Shown: positions 53,692 to 62,204 of the stretch, one piece after another
Layout: each line of letters opens with the position of its first letter
Numbering within the stretch: position 1 is the stretch's first letter
DNA from: CAIVAT01 sp037128705
GTDB taxonomy: Bacteria > Bacteroidota > Bacteroidia > Bacteroidales > FEN-979
Assembly (NCBI GenBank): GCA_037128705.1
Contig: JBAXVX010000009.1
Coordinates: 51,160 to 115,159 of the forward strand
Direction: 5' to 3'
Length of the DNA stretch: 64,000 nt
Translations under genes and position numbers: made by a program
The notes under the pieces: generated by a model
The model's input: only the letters and a program-made list of their open reading frames with translations
Told to the model about the DNA's origin: nothing
The model's database searches: none

Positions 53692-53850
53692 CGAATTACG
53701 ATTTACGATTTACGATTTACGATTTACGATTTTTTTACTTCATTACTTGTCACCTTGTTACCTTGTTACCTTGTCACCTTGTTACCTTGTCACCTTGTCA
53801 CCTTGTCACCTTGTCACCTTGTTACCTTGTCACCCTGTTACCTTGTCACC
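53679..53850 (-). repeat. Long composite heptamer-octamer array
   Basis: On the plus strand: GAATTAC, GAATGAC, GAATTAC, four GATTTAC (53679-53727), a T-run, ACTTCATTAC, then thirteen octamers TTGTCACC/TTGTTACC/CTGTTACC (53747-53850). This is the composite seen at 33774-33850 in reverse. It is the longest array in the window and fills the space between the glycosyltransferase and ettA genes. Confidence 0.93.
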
Positions 53851-53867
53851 TTTAAAATTCTCCCCAA

Positions 53868-55544
53868 ATGTCCGACGATCGTAAAATAATATTCAGCATG
53901 GTGGGTGTCAGCAAGATATTCCCACCCCACAAGCAGGTTTTGAAGAACATCTACCTCTCCTTCTTCTATGGCGCCAAAATAGGCATCATCGGGTTGAACG
54001 GGTCCGGAAAATCGACCCTGCTCAAGATCATTGCCGGAGTTGAGAAATCATTCCAGGGAGAGGTGGTCTTTTCACCGGGTTATTCGGTGGGGTACCTCGA
54101 GCAGGATCCGCAGCTCGACGACACAAAAACCGTTAGGCAGATCGTGGAAGAGGGAGCCCAGGATGTGGTGAATCTTCTGAAAGAATATGAAGCCGTAAAC
54201 AATAAGTTTGGCGAACCGCTGAGCGATGACGAAATGGACAAACTCATCAAACGGCAGGGAGAGCTTACCGAACTGCTTGATCAGCATGAAGCCTGGGATC
54301 TCGACAGTAAGCTGGAACGGGCCATGGATGCACTCCGGTGCCCTGAACCAGATTCACCGGTAAAAAATCTTTCGGGAGGCGAACGGCGTCGTATTGCCCT
54401 TTGCCGGCTGCTTTTGCAGGAACCCGACATTCTTTTGCTCGACGAGCCGACCAACCACCTCGATGCCGAATCGGTGCAATGGCTCGAATTACATCTGCAG
54501 CAATACAAGGGAACCGTGATCGCCATCACCCACGACCGCTATTTCCTCGACAATGTTGCCGGATGGATCCTCGAACTCGACCGGGGCGAAGGCATTCCAT
54601 GGCAGGGGAACTACACTTCCTGGCTCGAACAGAAGTCGAACCGCCTGGCAATGGAGGAGAAGACTGAAAGTAAACGCCGCAAAACCCTCGAACGGGAGCT
54701 TGACTGGGTGCGCATGTCGCCCAAAGCCCGCCAGGCAAAAGGTAAAGCGCGTTTGAATGCTTACGAAAAGATGATGAACGAGGATGTCAGGGAAAAGGAG
54801 GAGCGCCTTGAATTGTATATCCCCAATGGGCCGCGCCTCGGCACGATGGTGATTGAAGCCAACCAGGTTTCAAAGTCGTTTGATGACAAACTCTTGTTCG
54901 AGGGATTGAGTTTTTCGTTGCCCCCGGCCGGAATCGTAGGCGTAATCGGCCCCAACGGAGCAGGAAAAACGACCCTTTTCCGTCTGATCATGGGTGTTGA
55001 AAAATCAGATGCCGGCACCTTTAAGGTCGGTGATACTGTAAAACTCGGATATGTTGACCAGAGCCATACATCCATCGATCCTGAAAAAACGGTATTCCAG
55101 GTAATTTCAGGCGGCGCTGAAAACATGCAGATCGGCGGACGCACGATGAGTGCCCGTGCCTATGTTGCCCGGTTCAATTTCAGCGGTGCCGACCAGGAAA
55201 AAAAATGCGGGGTGCTCTCCGGGGGTGAACGTAACCGACTGCACCTCGCCCTCACCCTGAAGGAGGAGGCGAATGTATTGCTGCTGGATGAGCCTACCAA
55301 CGACATCGACGTGAATACCCTCAGGGCCCTGGAGGAGGGTCTCGAAAATTTTGCAGGATGCGCCGTGATCATCTCCCACGACCGGTGGTTCCTCGACAGG
55401 ATTGCCACCCACATCCTGGCATTCGAAGGAGATTCACAGATGTATTTCTTCGAAGGATCCTACTCCGATTATGAGGAGAACAAGAAAAAACGGGTGGGCG
55501 ATGATGCACCGCATCGGATTAAGTATAAGAAGCTGAGAGGATAA
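53868..55544 (+). CDS. ettA: ABC-F protein EttA (energy-dependent translational throttle)
   Basis: The 558-residue protein has two ABC cassettes: Walker A GLNGSGKST and GPNGAGKTT, signature LSGGE in both, and Walker B LLLDEPTNHLD and LLLDEPTNDID. The Arm subdomain and the linker of about 75 residues with KARQAKGKARLNAYEKM are typical of EttA. There are no membrane helices. EttA binds the ribosomal E site and gates the first elongation step according to the ATP/ADP ratio. The gene starts 17 bases after a long composite array and has no clear promoter element of its own; this suggests transcription starts within or before the array. Confidence 0.94.
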   Translation: MSDDRKIIFSMVGVSKIFPPHKQVLKNIYLSFFYGAKIGIIGLNGSGKSTLLKIIAGVEKSFQGEVVFSPGYSVGYLEQDPQLDDTKTVRQIVEEGAQDVVNLLKEYEAVNNKFGEPLSDDEMDKLIKRQGELTELLDQHEAWDLDSKLERAMDALRCPEPDSPVKNLSGGERRRIALCRLLLQEPDILLLDEPTNHLDAESVQWLELHLQQYKGTVIAITHDRYFLDNVAGWILELDRGEGIPWQGNYTSWLEQKSNRLAMEEKTESKRRKTLERELDWVRMSPKARQAKGKARLNAYEKMMNEDVREKEERLELYIPNGPRLGTMVIEANQVSKSFDDKLLFEGLSFSLPPAGIVGVIGPNGAGKTTLFRLIMGVEKSDAGTFKVGDTVKLGYVDQSHTSIDPEKTVFQVISGGAENMQIGGRTMSARAYVARFNFSGADQEKKCGVLSGGERNRLHLALTLKEEANVLLLDEPTNDIDVNTLRALEEGLENFAGCAVIISHDRWFLDRIATHILAFEGDSQMYFFEGSYSDYEENKKKRVGDDAPHRIKYKKLRG

Positions 55545-55550
55545 TTCAAT

Positions 55551-55578
55551 TTACGATTTACGATATACGATATACGAT
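55551..55578 (-). repeat. Heptamer array after ettA
   Basis: The plus strand has TTACGAT (two) and ATACGAT (two), starting 6 bases after the ettA stop. The stop-bearing strand (ATCGTAA) is the minus strand. Confidence 0.85.
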
Positions 55579-55596
55579 TTTTGATTTTCTGATTGA

Positions 55597-56076
55597 ATGA
55601 TCATTATTGACAGTAAGTTGCTCGATGTTGTTTCGGCACAGGCCAAGGTTTCACCGCGCAGGCGCCAGAATTTCAACTTCCATAAGGATTATTCCGACAC
55701 CCTGCAGCGCCTGCTTAATGCGATGGAGCCTTTATCCTATATCCAGCCTCACAGGCATGCGGATCCGGACAAACGGGAAGTTTTCTTTTCGCTGCGTGGA
55801 AGAATTGCCGTGATCGAGTTTGATGACCTGGGAAATATCACCGGCCACATGGTATTGGACCCATCGGATGGCAACTTCGGCGCTGAAATTCCCGAACGAA
55901 CCTTCCATACGATCATCGCACTTGATCCTGACTCTGTTGCCTATGAAGTAAAAGATGGTCCCTATAGCCCGATCGATGATAAAAATTTTGCCTCCTGGGC
56001 CCCGAAAGAGGGATCGGCCGGGGCAACGGATTATCTCAAAGGAATCCTGAAGAAACTGGGGATCCGGCAAGGCTAA
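55597..56076 (+). CDS. WbuC-family cupin metalloprotein
   Basis: The 159-residue protein has the cupin metal site PHRHADPDKREVFF (His51, His53 and a Glu) and ends as a small beta-barrel. It matches the WbuC family, which occurs in many O-antigen and surface-glycan gene clusters and whose reaction is not known. It lies downstream of LPS export and glycosyltransferase genes, which fits. It is convergent with the GNAT-like gene of the radical SAM operon, with 9 bases between stops and no obvious terminator. Confidence 0.8.
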   Translation: MIIIDSKLLDVVSAQAKVSPRRRQNFNFHKDYSDTLQRLLNAMEPLSYIQPHRHADPDKREVFFSLRGRIAVIEFDDLGNITGHMVLDPSDGNFGAEIPERTFHTIIALDPDSVAYEVKDGPYSPIDDKNFASWAPKEGSAGATDYLKGILKKLGIRQG

Positions 56077-56085
56077 TTCAAGGGA

Positions 56086-57237
56086 CTATCTTTCTGTATT
56101 TTTGCCCGCTAGAATATCTAATTTATAGATTCTGTACTGTTTAACACATTTTCCTCCCACTTTTTCAAGAATAGATTTCATCCTCAGGTTATTTTCCATC
56201 ACATAGCAGGCCTCCCCGTGGTACATTCCCAAAGCCAGGCAATTTTCCTTTATTTTCTGGTACAGGAACAGATCGATCCCCTTGTTCCTGAATTCATCGA
56301 GCATGCCCAGGATCAAAATGCGTGCATTGTTGATCTTTCGCCTGTACCATAGAAACTGAACCATTCCAAGTGGTCCCAGTTTTCCTGATCTGATGTGGCT
56401 GAATACCTGGTTCAGATCAGGAATTGCCAATAAAAAACCAATTGGTTTCCTTTGCTTTTCAACGATCAGGATCAGTTTTTCAGGCACAAATTGCATGAAC
56501 TGCCTGGCTGTATTTCTGAATTCCTGTTCCGTCATCGGCAAAAATCCCCAGTTGTCCTTATTCGCCTCATTGTAAACGCCAAGCAGCGGGATGATTTCCT
56601 GATCAAGCCTTTTATAGTTAATCGTTCTGATCGTGATCTCCGAATCCGTAAGATGATCGCTGATCCGTTTTATTATTCTTACCATGGAGGGTGATAACAG
56701 GACCTGGTCATCAATCAATGCATAGGAGGACAAATCCATCTCTTTTTCAAAACCAAACCTGACCAGGAAATCATTATACCATGGTTTATTGTAGGGCATC
56801 ATCACAATGGGCGGTTTGTCAAATCCCGAAATAAGCATTCCGCATGATTCATTGGTGGTGAAATTTTCAGGACCACGAAGGGTTGTCAATCCTTCCTGCC
56901 TGTTCCAGTTTACTGCCAGGTGGAGCAATGCTTCGGCAACATCAAAATCATGGATCGATTCAAAAAAACCAAAAAAACCGCACAGCTCACCGGTATGGGC
57001 AATATGGTTGTTATTGCGAATCAAAGCAATACGGCCTGCTACCTGATTTTCTTTGTACGCCAGGAAAAAATCCACCCTGGAATGGAGGAAAAAAGGATTC
57101 TTCCTGCGATTGAAAAGGACCTGCTGAAAGAGATGGGGCTCCGTAATATAACATGGATCATCCCTGTATAAAAAGTCGGGAAATTGAATAAACTTTCTGA
57201 GCTCTTTTTTGGACTTTACTTCAACTATTTCTATCAT
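56086..57237 (-). CDS. GNAT-like acyltransferase (YghO-like), last gene of the radical SAM operon
   Basis: The 383-residue protein shares the order GRIALIRN, GFFGFFESIHDFDVAEALL, LRGPENFTTNESCGMLI, PYNKPWY and a second GNAT-like half with the gene at 48475-49674. It is the sixth and last gene of the minus-strand run; the preceding radical SAM gene ends 3 bases upstream. The function is unknown. By fold it could acylate or aminoacylate the product modified by the radical SAM enzymes; this is inference. No signal peptide or membrane helix was seen. Confidence 0.72.
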   Translation of the reverse strand: MIEIVEVKSKKELRKFIQFPDFLYRDDPCYITEPHLFQQVLFNRRKNPFFLHSRVDFFLAYKENQVAGRIALIRNNNHIAHTGELCGFFGFFESIHDFDVAEALLHLAVNWNRQEGLTTLRGPENFTTNESCGMLISGFDKPPIVMMPYNKPWYNDFLVRFGFEKEMDLSSYALIDDQVLLSPSMVRIIKRISDHLTDSEITIRTINYKRLDQEIIPLLGVYNEANKDNWGFLPMTEQEFRNTARQFMQFVPEKLILIVEKQRKPIGFLLAIPDLNQVFSHIRSGKLGPLGMVQFLWYRRKINNARILILGMLDEFRNKGIDLFLYQKIKENCLALGMYHGEACYVMENNLRMKSILEKVGGKCVKQYRIYKLDILAGKNTER

Positions 57238-57240
57238 ATC

Positions 57241-58413
57241 CTAATCAACTATCTGTTTTTCTAATGGTTTACCATGGCGCTTGAATTCTTCCAAACCACA
57301 CGAAGGGACAAGCCGTCCTTCATATAACATCGCATCCGGGCAGCCGTCGCATTCATCTCTTATCCCGTTTATAAATCCGGGTGGAATGATGTAACAGAGC
57401 AGCTGTACGGTTGAACGTCTGAACAGACTCAGGGGATTCCGGATGATCTCTTTAAGAAAATTTCGTGCAATGACCCTGAAGTCCCGAAGGACAATGGCCA
57501 GCAACACAATCTGAAGAAAATTCAGGTAACTCCTTCCCTTGCCGAATTTATAGGCATATTTTCCGGCAAACAGATGATGGAACATCTGAAATAATTCGAC
57601 AAATTTCGGACCTGTGTATCCGAGAATCTTTTTGTTCATAACAATGTAGGACGATTGAAGCCACTTGATTCCGTCATCTTCGAGCCTGCTTCCCAGGAAT
57701 GCAGAATACCTGATATCAGGCAAAACAGTCTGCACCTGGTTGCACAGATCTTTGGCATAAACCCATTTCGAGCAATCAAGTTGCTCGTTTTTATCGAAAA
57801 GAACCTGCCGGATGGGGATAAAGGTTACAAAATCAACAAGTTTTGAATTCTCCACCGACCATTTTATCACGGAACCCATTTCGTTCAGGTTGTCGTGGTT
57901 CACCACGCAGAGGAAGGTCAGATGTATTCCCCCGATTGTGTAAACCATTTCACCGTAGTGCCTGCGGAGGGAATTCAGTTTATCTTCTGTGGTTGACCTG
58001 TGACGGCTTAAGGAGTCGACCCTGATGATGAGGCCGGCCAACCCCTCCTTTTTGAGCATCGTGAGGCGCTCAGGCGTCAAAAGCACCCCGTTGGTATGAA
58101 CGAAGGGATACATCCCATGATCCCTGATAAACCGGATGATGTTCCCCAGTTCCGGATGAAGGAATGGTTCTCCGCCACTGAGGGAGATGATCTGGCAATT
58201 CCGCAGCCGCTTCATCTCAAGGATGTTTGCTTTCACCTTTTCAATGGGTTCGTGAACCGGAATATTGTCATCCCTGTCGCAGCCCCTGTAACATCCCGGG
58301 CATTTGAGGTTGCAGTCGGTGGTTATCTCGACCCACCCGTTCGGATTGTCGTTTTTGGTGAACGGCAGCCGGTAGAGTGTCGTGATTTCAGGAAGTGCAT
58401 GCGTTGATTTCAT
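57241..58413 (-). CDS. Radical SAM protein with C-terminal Cys-rich (SPASM-like) region
   Basis: The 390-residue protein has the cluster motif Cys34-x3-Cys38-x2-Cys41 (TTDCNLKCPGC), ISLSGGEPFLHPEL as the SAM-binding GGE region, and a C-terminal set of four Cys (ECDGC, SCGLEEF) that may bind an auxiliary cluster. A hydrophobic stretch near residues 300-320 (LNFLQIVLLAIVLRDF) suggests membrane contact. There is no B12 domain, unlike its three relatives upstream. It could modify a peptide or a lipid. The GNAT-like gene follows after 3 bases. Confidence 0.78.
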   Translation of the reverse strand: MKSTHALPEITTLYRLPFTKNDNPNGWVEITTDCNLKCPGCYRGCDRDDNIPVHEPIEKVKANILEMKRLRNCQIISLSGGEPFLHPELGNIIRFIRDHGMYPFVHTNGVLLTPERLTMLKKEGLAGLIIRVDSLSRHRSTTEDKLNSLRRHYGEMVYTIGGIHLTFLCVVNHDNLNEMGSVIKWSVENSKLVDFVTFIPIRQVLFDKNEQLDCSKWVYAKDLCNQVQTVLPDIRYSAFLGSRLEDDGIKWLQSSYIVMNKKILGYTGPKFVELFQMFHHLFAGKYAYKFGKGRSYLNFLQIVLLAIVLRDFRVIARNFLKEIIRNPLSLFRRSTVQLLCYIIPPGFINGIRDECDGCPDAMLYEGRLVPSCGLEEFKRHGKPLEKQIVD

Positions 58414-58444
58414 ATTCGAGGGATATATCTCAGTTACAATTTTA

Positions 58445-59767
58445 TTAAACGATCAGGGGCGTTTCTCCTCTTTTCACATAGGAGCGGTAATGCAGATTTA
58501 CGGCAAATGCAAAGATATAATTCATCGGATGTTTCAGTATTTGCCTGTTTAACAGCGTGCGGGAGACGATTCCGCCCAGGGAAAATATTTTCCCGTTCAG
58601 CCAGTGGTACATTTCGGTCAGATTTTCCGGGGTCATTTTTTCAGGATAATGAACACATTCAGAAGCCGTATAATGATCGAAGTTCTCATGGATCAACCGG
58701 CCTGCCGCTTTATATTCAACATAGAGCTGTGTTGCAGGAACCGGCGTTAGAAAATAGATACGCAGCAGGGGAATTTTACATTTTTTAATGAAATCATAGG
58801 TTGCCTTCAATGATTCCGCGGTATCGCCGTCGGTGCCGATAATCATTTCGGCGCTTACCATAATGCCGGCCCTATTGAAAGCCGCCATCAGTTCTTGATG
58901 ATCCTCAATCCTCAGCCATTTTTTATTGAGCTTGTCCAACCCCTCCTGCGAAATACTTTCCAGGCCAAGGCTGAGTATCTCACATCCCGACCGGGCAACC
59001 AGGTTCAACAAGGATTCATTCCGGGCCAGGTTCATGGTGCACTGGCTCGACCACTTCATGTTCAGGGGCTGTATCTTTCTGCACAACTCCTCCAGGTAGG
59101 CGGGATTGCTCACAATGTTGTCATCAATCATATAAAATTTGCGGTATCCGAGACTTTTAATCTTTTCAATGTCCCTGATCACGTCATCCACCGGCCTTGC
59201 CATGTGACGACCCTTATATAAACAGGCAATGGAGCAAAAGCTGCAGGTGTGGTTGCAGCCCCGTCCCGCCTGAACCGGCAGCATGTCGCCAATTCGTTTT
59301 TCGGCCAGCAGTTCATACCGGGGCAGCGGCAGATTGTTGAGGTCAACTACAGGGTTATCATAAATCCTTTGAAGCGTGCCAAGTTTTTCGAAATCAGACA
59401 ACAGCTTCGGGAAAGAGATCTCCGCATCCCCGATGACAATGCTGTCGGCAAATTTCAAGGCCAGTTCCGGGACCATCGAGGCCATGTACCCTCCCATGAA
59501 AACAATCTTTCCCCTCTTTTTAAACTCACCGGCCAGGTCGAATGCCCTGAAGATGGCGTGTCCCATAGCGCCAATGCCAATAATATCTGCATCGGTGTCG
59601 AAGTTGATCTCCTCAATAACCTCCAGTTTCACCTCTACTTCCCAGTTTTCGGGAGCCATGGCAGCCAGAAGCGGAAACACCAATCCCGGCAGGTAAAGTT
59701 TCTTCTGCCGCACAACATCCCCGGTAGAAAGATATTGGGAGGATTGTATCAACAGGACCTTAGGCAT
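58445..59767 (-). CDS. B12-binding-domain radical SAM protein
   Basis: The 440-residue protein has an N-terminal Rossmann-like cobalamin-binding domain (residues 1-145; FMGGYMASMVPE, VIGDAE), without the classical DxHxxG histidine. The radical SAM domain follows, with Cys171, Cys175 and Cys178 (GRGCNHTCSFC). The C-terminal 120 residues are unassigned. Known members are methyltransferases and ring-forming enzymes acting on unactivated carbons. Its ATG overlaps the stop of the upstream radical SAM gene by 8 bases. Confidence 0.83.
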   Translation of the reverse strand: MPKVLLIQSSQYLSTGDVVRQKKLYLPGLVFPLLAAMAPENWEVEVKLEVIEEINFDTDADIIGIGAMGHAIFRAFDLAGEFKKRGKIVFMGGYMASMVPELALKFADSIVIGDAEISFPKLLSDFEKLGTLQRIYDNPVVDLNNLPLPRYELLAEKRIGDMLPVQAGRGCNHTCSFCSIACLYKGRHMARPVDDVIRDIEKIKSLGYRKFYMIDDNIVSNPAYLEELCRKIQPLNMKWSSQCTMNLARNESLLNLVARSGCEILSLGLESISQEGLDKLNKKWLRIEDHQELMAAFNRAGIMVSAEMIIGTDGDTAESLKATYDFIKKCKIPLLRIYFLTPVPATQLYVEYKAAGRLIHENFDHYTASECVHYPEKMTPENLTEMYHWLNGKIFSLGGIVSRTLLNRQILKHPMNYIFAFAVNLHYRSYVKRGETPLIV

Positions 59768-61127
59768 GTTCGGTTACCTCCATGATTTTCTTCTTGTACT
59801 GCCGTTTTACATTTATCAGCCCCTTTGCCAACTTTATTTGCATGTGAAGTGGATATTTCAGAAGGCTGAGGAGGTTTTTCGGGTGAAGGATAATCCGGAG
59901 ATAAAGGTCACGGATGCTCTTGTAATAATCTTCCAGGTTCATTTTTTCAGGCCGGATGGCCACATGGGCGAGGTCCCATTTGTCATAGTCGTTTCTGGCG
60001 ATCACAAGATCTTCCTCTTTTACGTTTAGGCCGGTACCTTTCAATGGGGTTAAGGGCTGAAGGTTTACGAATTTAATTCCCAGTTCAAGCATGATATCGC
60101 CCGCTTTTCTGAAATCGCCGGCACTCCACGAGGGTGAAACAATGACAGCCGCATAACAATCAACCTTGTATTTGTTCAGCACAGCCATGGCCATCCTGTT
60201 TGTATTGCTGGTGGTTTGTTTATTAAAATCAACCAGTTCAATATCTTCAAATGATTCGAGACCTACAATGACCGTTCTCAGGCCAGCCTCTTTGAATTCC
60301 TTTATCAGTTCAGGGTTTGCCGCAATGAAGTCAGCTCTTCCATAAACCAGAAATTTTTTCCTGATGCCCCGTTCTCTCAATAACCCGATGAATTCTTTCG
60401 TGCGATTCGGGCTGACCAGGAAATCATCATCCACAATATAGATCTCCTTTTCCCTGATGGATGCCAACTCATTCATTACCTCATCAAGCGGGCGTGCATG
60501 GTACTTATCACCGGTTATTCTACGGCAGAAACAAAATTTGCAATTGTAGGGACAGCCAAACGAGGTTTTTATTAAAGCCACCTTGTTGTGAAAAACATAA
60601 AAGTATCTGCCCCGGTACTTTGCCGTAAGGTCCCTGTTGGGTAACGGAATATAAAAGTCGTATTCCGGCAGCATGGATTCGTTTAACACCTCATGCCTTC
60701 TCAGGGCTCCCGAAGGAAAGGATGATTTCCCCATCAGGTGATCCATAAGTTGCGGGAAGGATCTTACAGCATTCCGAACAATCCGGTAATCCACGGATTC
60801 ATGGTCAATATCTTCAGGGAATTTTTCAAAATGCACCCCGCCTGCAACGGTGATGATCTTTTCATTCATCCGTTTTGCAGTTGTACAATATTGAATTATA
60901 ACCGGGATGTGTGTGATATACCCTGTCAGACACAAAATATCCGGCGCGAATGATTTAATAAAAACATCCACCGGCTCCGCTTCAAGAATCATATCGACAA
61001 TCGTGACCTCATGCTCATCCTGAACAAGCGTTGCAAGTATCTCCAGTTCCAACGGTTCTACAATCATCAGATGTTGCAGACCGATGGTATCAGGGGAGGG
61101 TTTAGGCCGGATAAACAGTATTTTCAA
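59760..61127 (-). CDS. B12-binding-domain radical SAM protein with degenerate loop
   Basis: The 455-residue protein starts MKILFIRPKPSPDTIGLQHLMIVEPLELE, similar in layout to HpnR-type class B methylases. Its radical SAM cysteines are Cys192, Cys196 and Cys199 (SFGCPYNCKFC). The family segment usually reading VxGEGE is here IVRNAVRSFPQLM, so the cobalamin-domain loop is altered. A C-terminal helix region is rich in Lys and hydrophobic residues. The role in the operon is unknown; a methylation of a lipid or isoprenoid is one possibility. Confidence 0.8.
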   Translation of the reverse strand: MKILFIRPKPSPDTIGLQHLMIVEPLELEILATLVQDEHEVTIVDMILEAEPVDVFIKSFAPDILCLTGYITHIPVIIQYCTTAKRMNEKIITVAGGVHFEKFPEDIDHESVDYRIVRNAVRSFPQLMDHLMGKSSFPSGALRRHEVLNESMLPEYDFYIPLPNRDLTAKYRGRYFYVFHNKVALIKTSFGCPYNCKFCFCRRITGDKYHARPLDEVMNELASIREKEIYIVDDDFLVSPNRTKEFIGLLRERGIRKKFLVYGRADFIAANPELIKEFKEAGLRTVIVGLESFEDIELVDFNKQTTSNTNRMAMAVLNKYKVDCYAAVIVSPSWSAGDFRKAGDIMLELGIKFVNLQPLTPLKGTGLNVKEEDLVIARNDYDKWDLAHVAIRPEKMNLEDYYKSIRDLYLRIILHPKNLLSLLKYPLHMQIKLAKGLINVKRQYKKKIMEVTEHA

Positions 61128-61148
61128 TAAGCAAATTTTAATAACGAA

Positions 61149-62204
61149 TCAGTTTTCATTTTTAAAAACCTGGCAATGCTCAGGTTGTTTCGAATAGGTA
61201 AATAAACTTTTAAATACCCTGAGAAAATAAAAAAACACGGGGTTCCGGTGATAGGCAAACATTCTTCTTTCGCTCAAATTCCCGCCCAAACGGGTTTTGG
61301 CAATTTCGGCCGTTTGTCCGAAATCCACGATACCATAATTATGATCAACCGCTGCAGAAATAATACCCAGCAGGTTATTGTTGTATGAATGGTATTGGTC
61401 CCTGAAGGCATAGTTGAGTCCGCCAAAATAGAAAAAAAGAACATCCTTGTCTTTACAGACAACATGCCAGCACAACATCTTCTTTTCAGTGTAATAGGTG
61501 GTAAGCAGGAAATTTGAAGGAAGATATCTGAACGCATCGAAGCTGAGTATTTCCAGTTTCGTCGTGGTCTTTTTCATAATTTCCAGGTACAGGGCATAGT
61601 GTTCCTCGGTGAAAACAGTGCAATCGGTTTTGAGCGCCGTGACATTTGAGAATTTTTCCCTGATCCTGTGAATCCTTCTTCTGTAGCTGTGCCGGAGCGA
61701 TTTTTCATAACCCGGAATACCCGTACTTTCAAATTTCAATACAATGGTAGGCAATGTTCTCAGGTTTAACACTTTATCTATGAGGTAATCTTCCATGAAA
61801 TTTACCCCGAGGATCAGTCCCGATTCCATTTTAATCAGTTCTGCCAGGAAATATTCAAATTCGCCGGGATCACCGATCATAGGCGGAGTGGCAATGGAGG
61901 CAGGCAAACCTATGATTTGCGCTTTAAACGGACTTGGGATGTTGACAAAGGTGAAAATGTCGATCTTCAAGGTGTATACAACTGTTCCTGCAACCAGCTT
62001 GTTGTCACGATAGAGTTCATAATAACGCTGGGCGCACGGGTTGTACCGGTGAAGATGATCCAGGAATTCTCTTTTCTGAAAATAGAAATCAGCCAGGTTG
62101 TCCCATTGAGGACTAAGATATTCAGGAGAGCGAAGTTTTATGATGGTTTTCTCCATTTTTTTTGGCAGATGACCCTCCAGGTCAAAATCAGGCTGTTTCA
62201 CCAT
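61149..62204 (-). CDS. GNAT/FemAB-like acyltransferase
   Basis: The 351-residue protein resembles FemAB/Acetyltransf_6 proteins (double GNAT fold): YYELYRDNKLVAGTVVYT, SLRHSYRRRIHRIREKFSNV and VDFGQTAEIAKTRLGGNLSERR. The arginine-rich stretch near residues 165-180 may bind the acyl donor or an acidic acceptor. The ATG at 62204 overlaps the stop of the upstream radical SAM gene by 7 bases, which favours this start over a later Met. It sits between two radical SAM genes, so a transfer step between two modifications is plausible. Confidence 0.75.
   Translation of the reverse strand: MVKQPDFDLEGHLPKKMEKTIIKLRSPEYLSPQWDNLADFYFQKREFLDHLHRYNPCAQRYYELYRDNKLVAGTVVYTLKIDIFTFVNIPSPFKAQIIGLPASIATPPMIGDPGEFEYFLAELIKMESGLILGVNFMEDYLIDKVLNLRTLPTIVLKFESTGIPGYEKSLRHSYRRRIHRIREKFSNVTALKTDCTVFTEEHYALYLEIMKKTTTKLEILSFDAFRYLPSNFLLTTYYTEKKMLCWHVVCKDKDVLFFYFGGLNYAFRDQYHSYNNNLLGIISAAVDHNYGIVDFGQTAEIAKTRLGGNLSERRMFAYHRNPVFFYFLRVFKSLFTYSKQPEHCQVFKNEN

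Noticed and set aside
53612..53884. A 90-codon ORF across the octamer array
   Set aside because: Most of it is a translated repeat (a period of eight residues), it overlaps two real genes, and it has no independent signal.
56097..56104. TATTTTTG promoter motif
   Set aside because: It lies within the 3' end of a convergent gene and no plus-strand gene follows.
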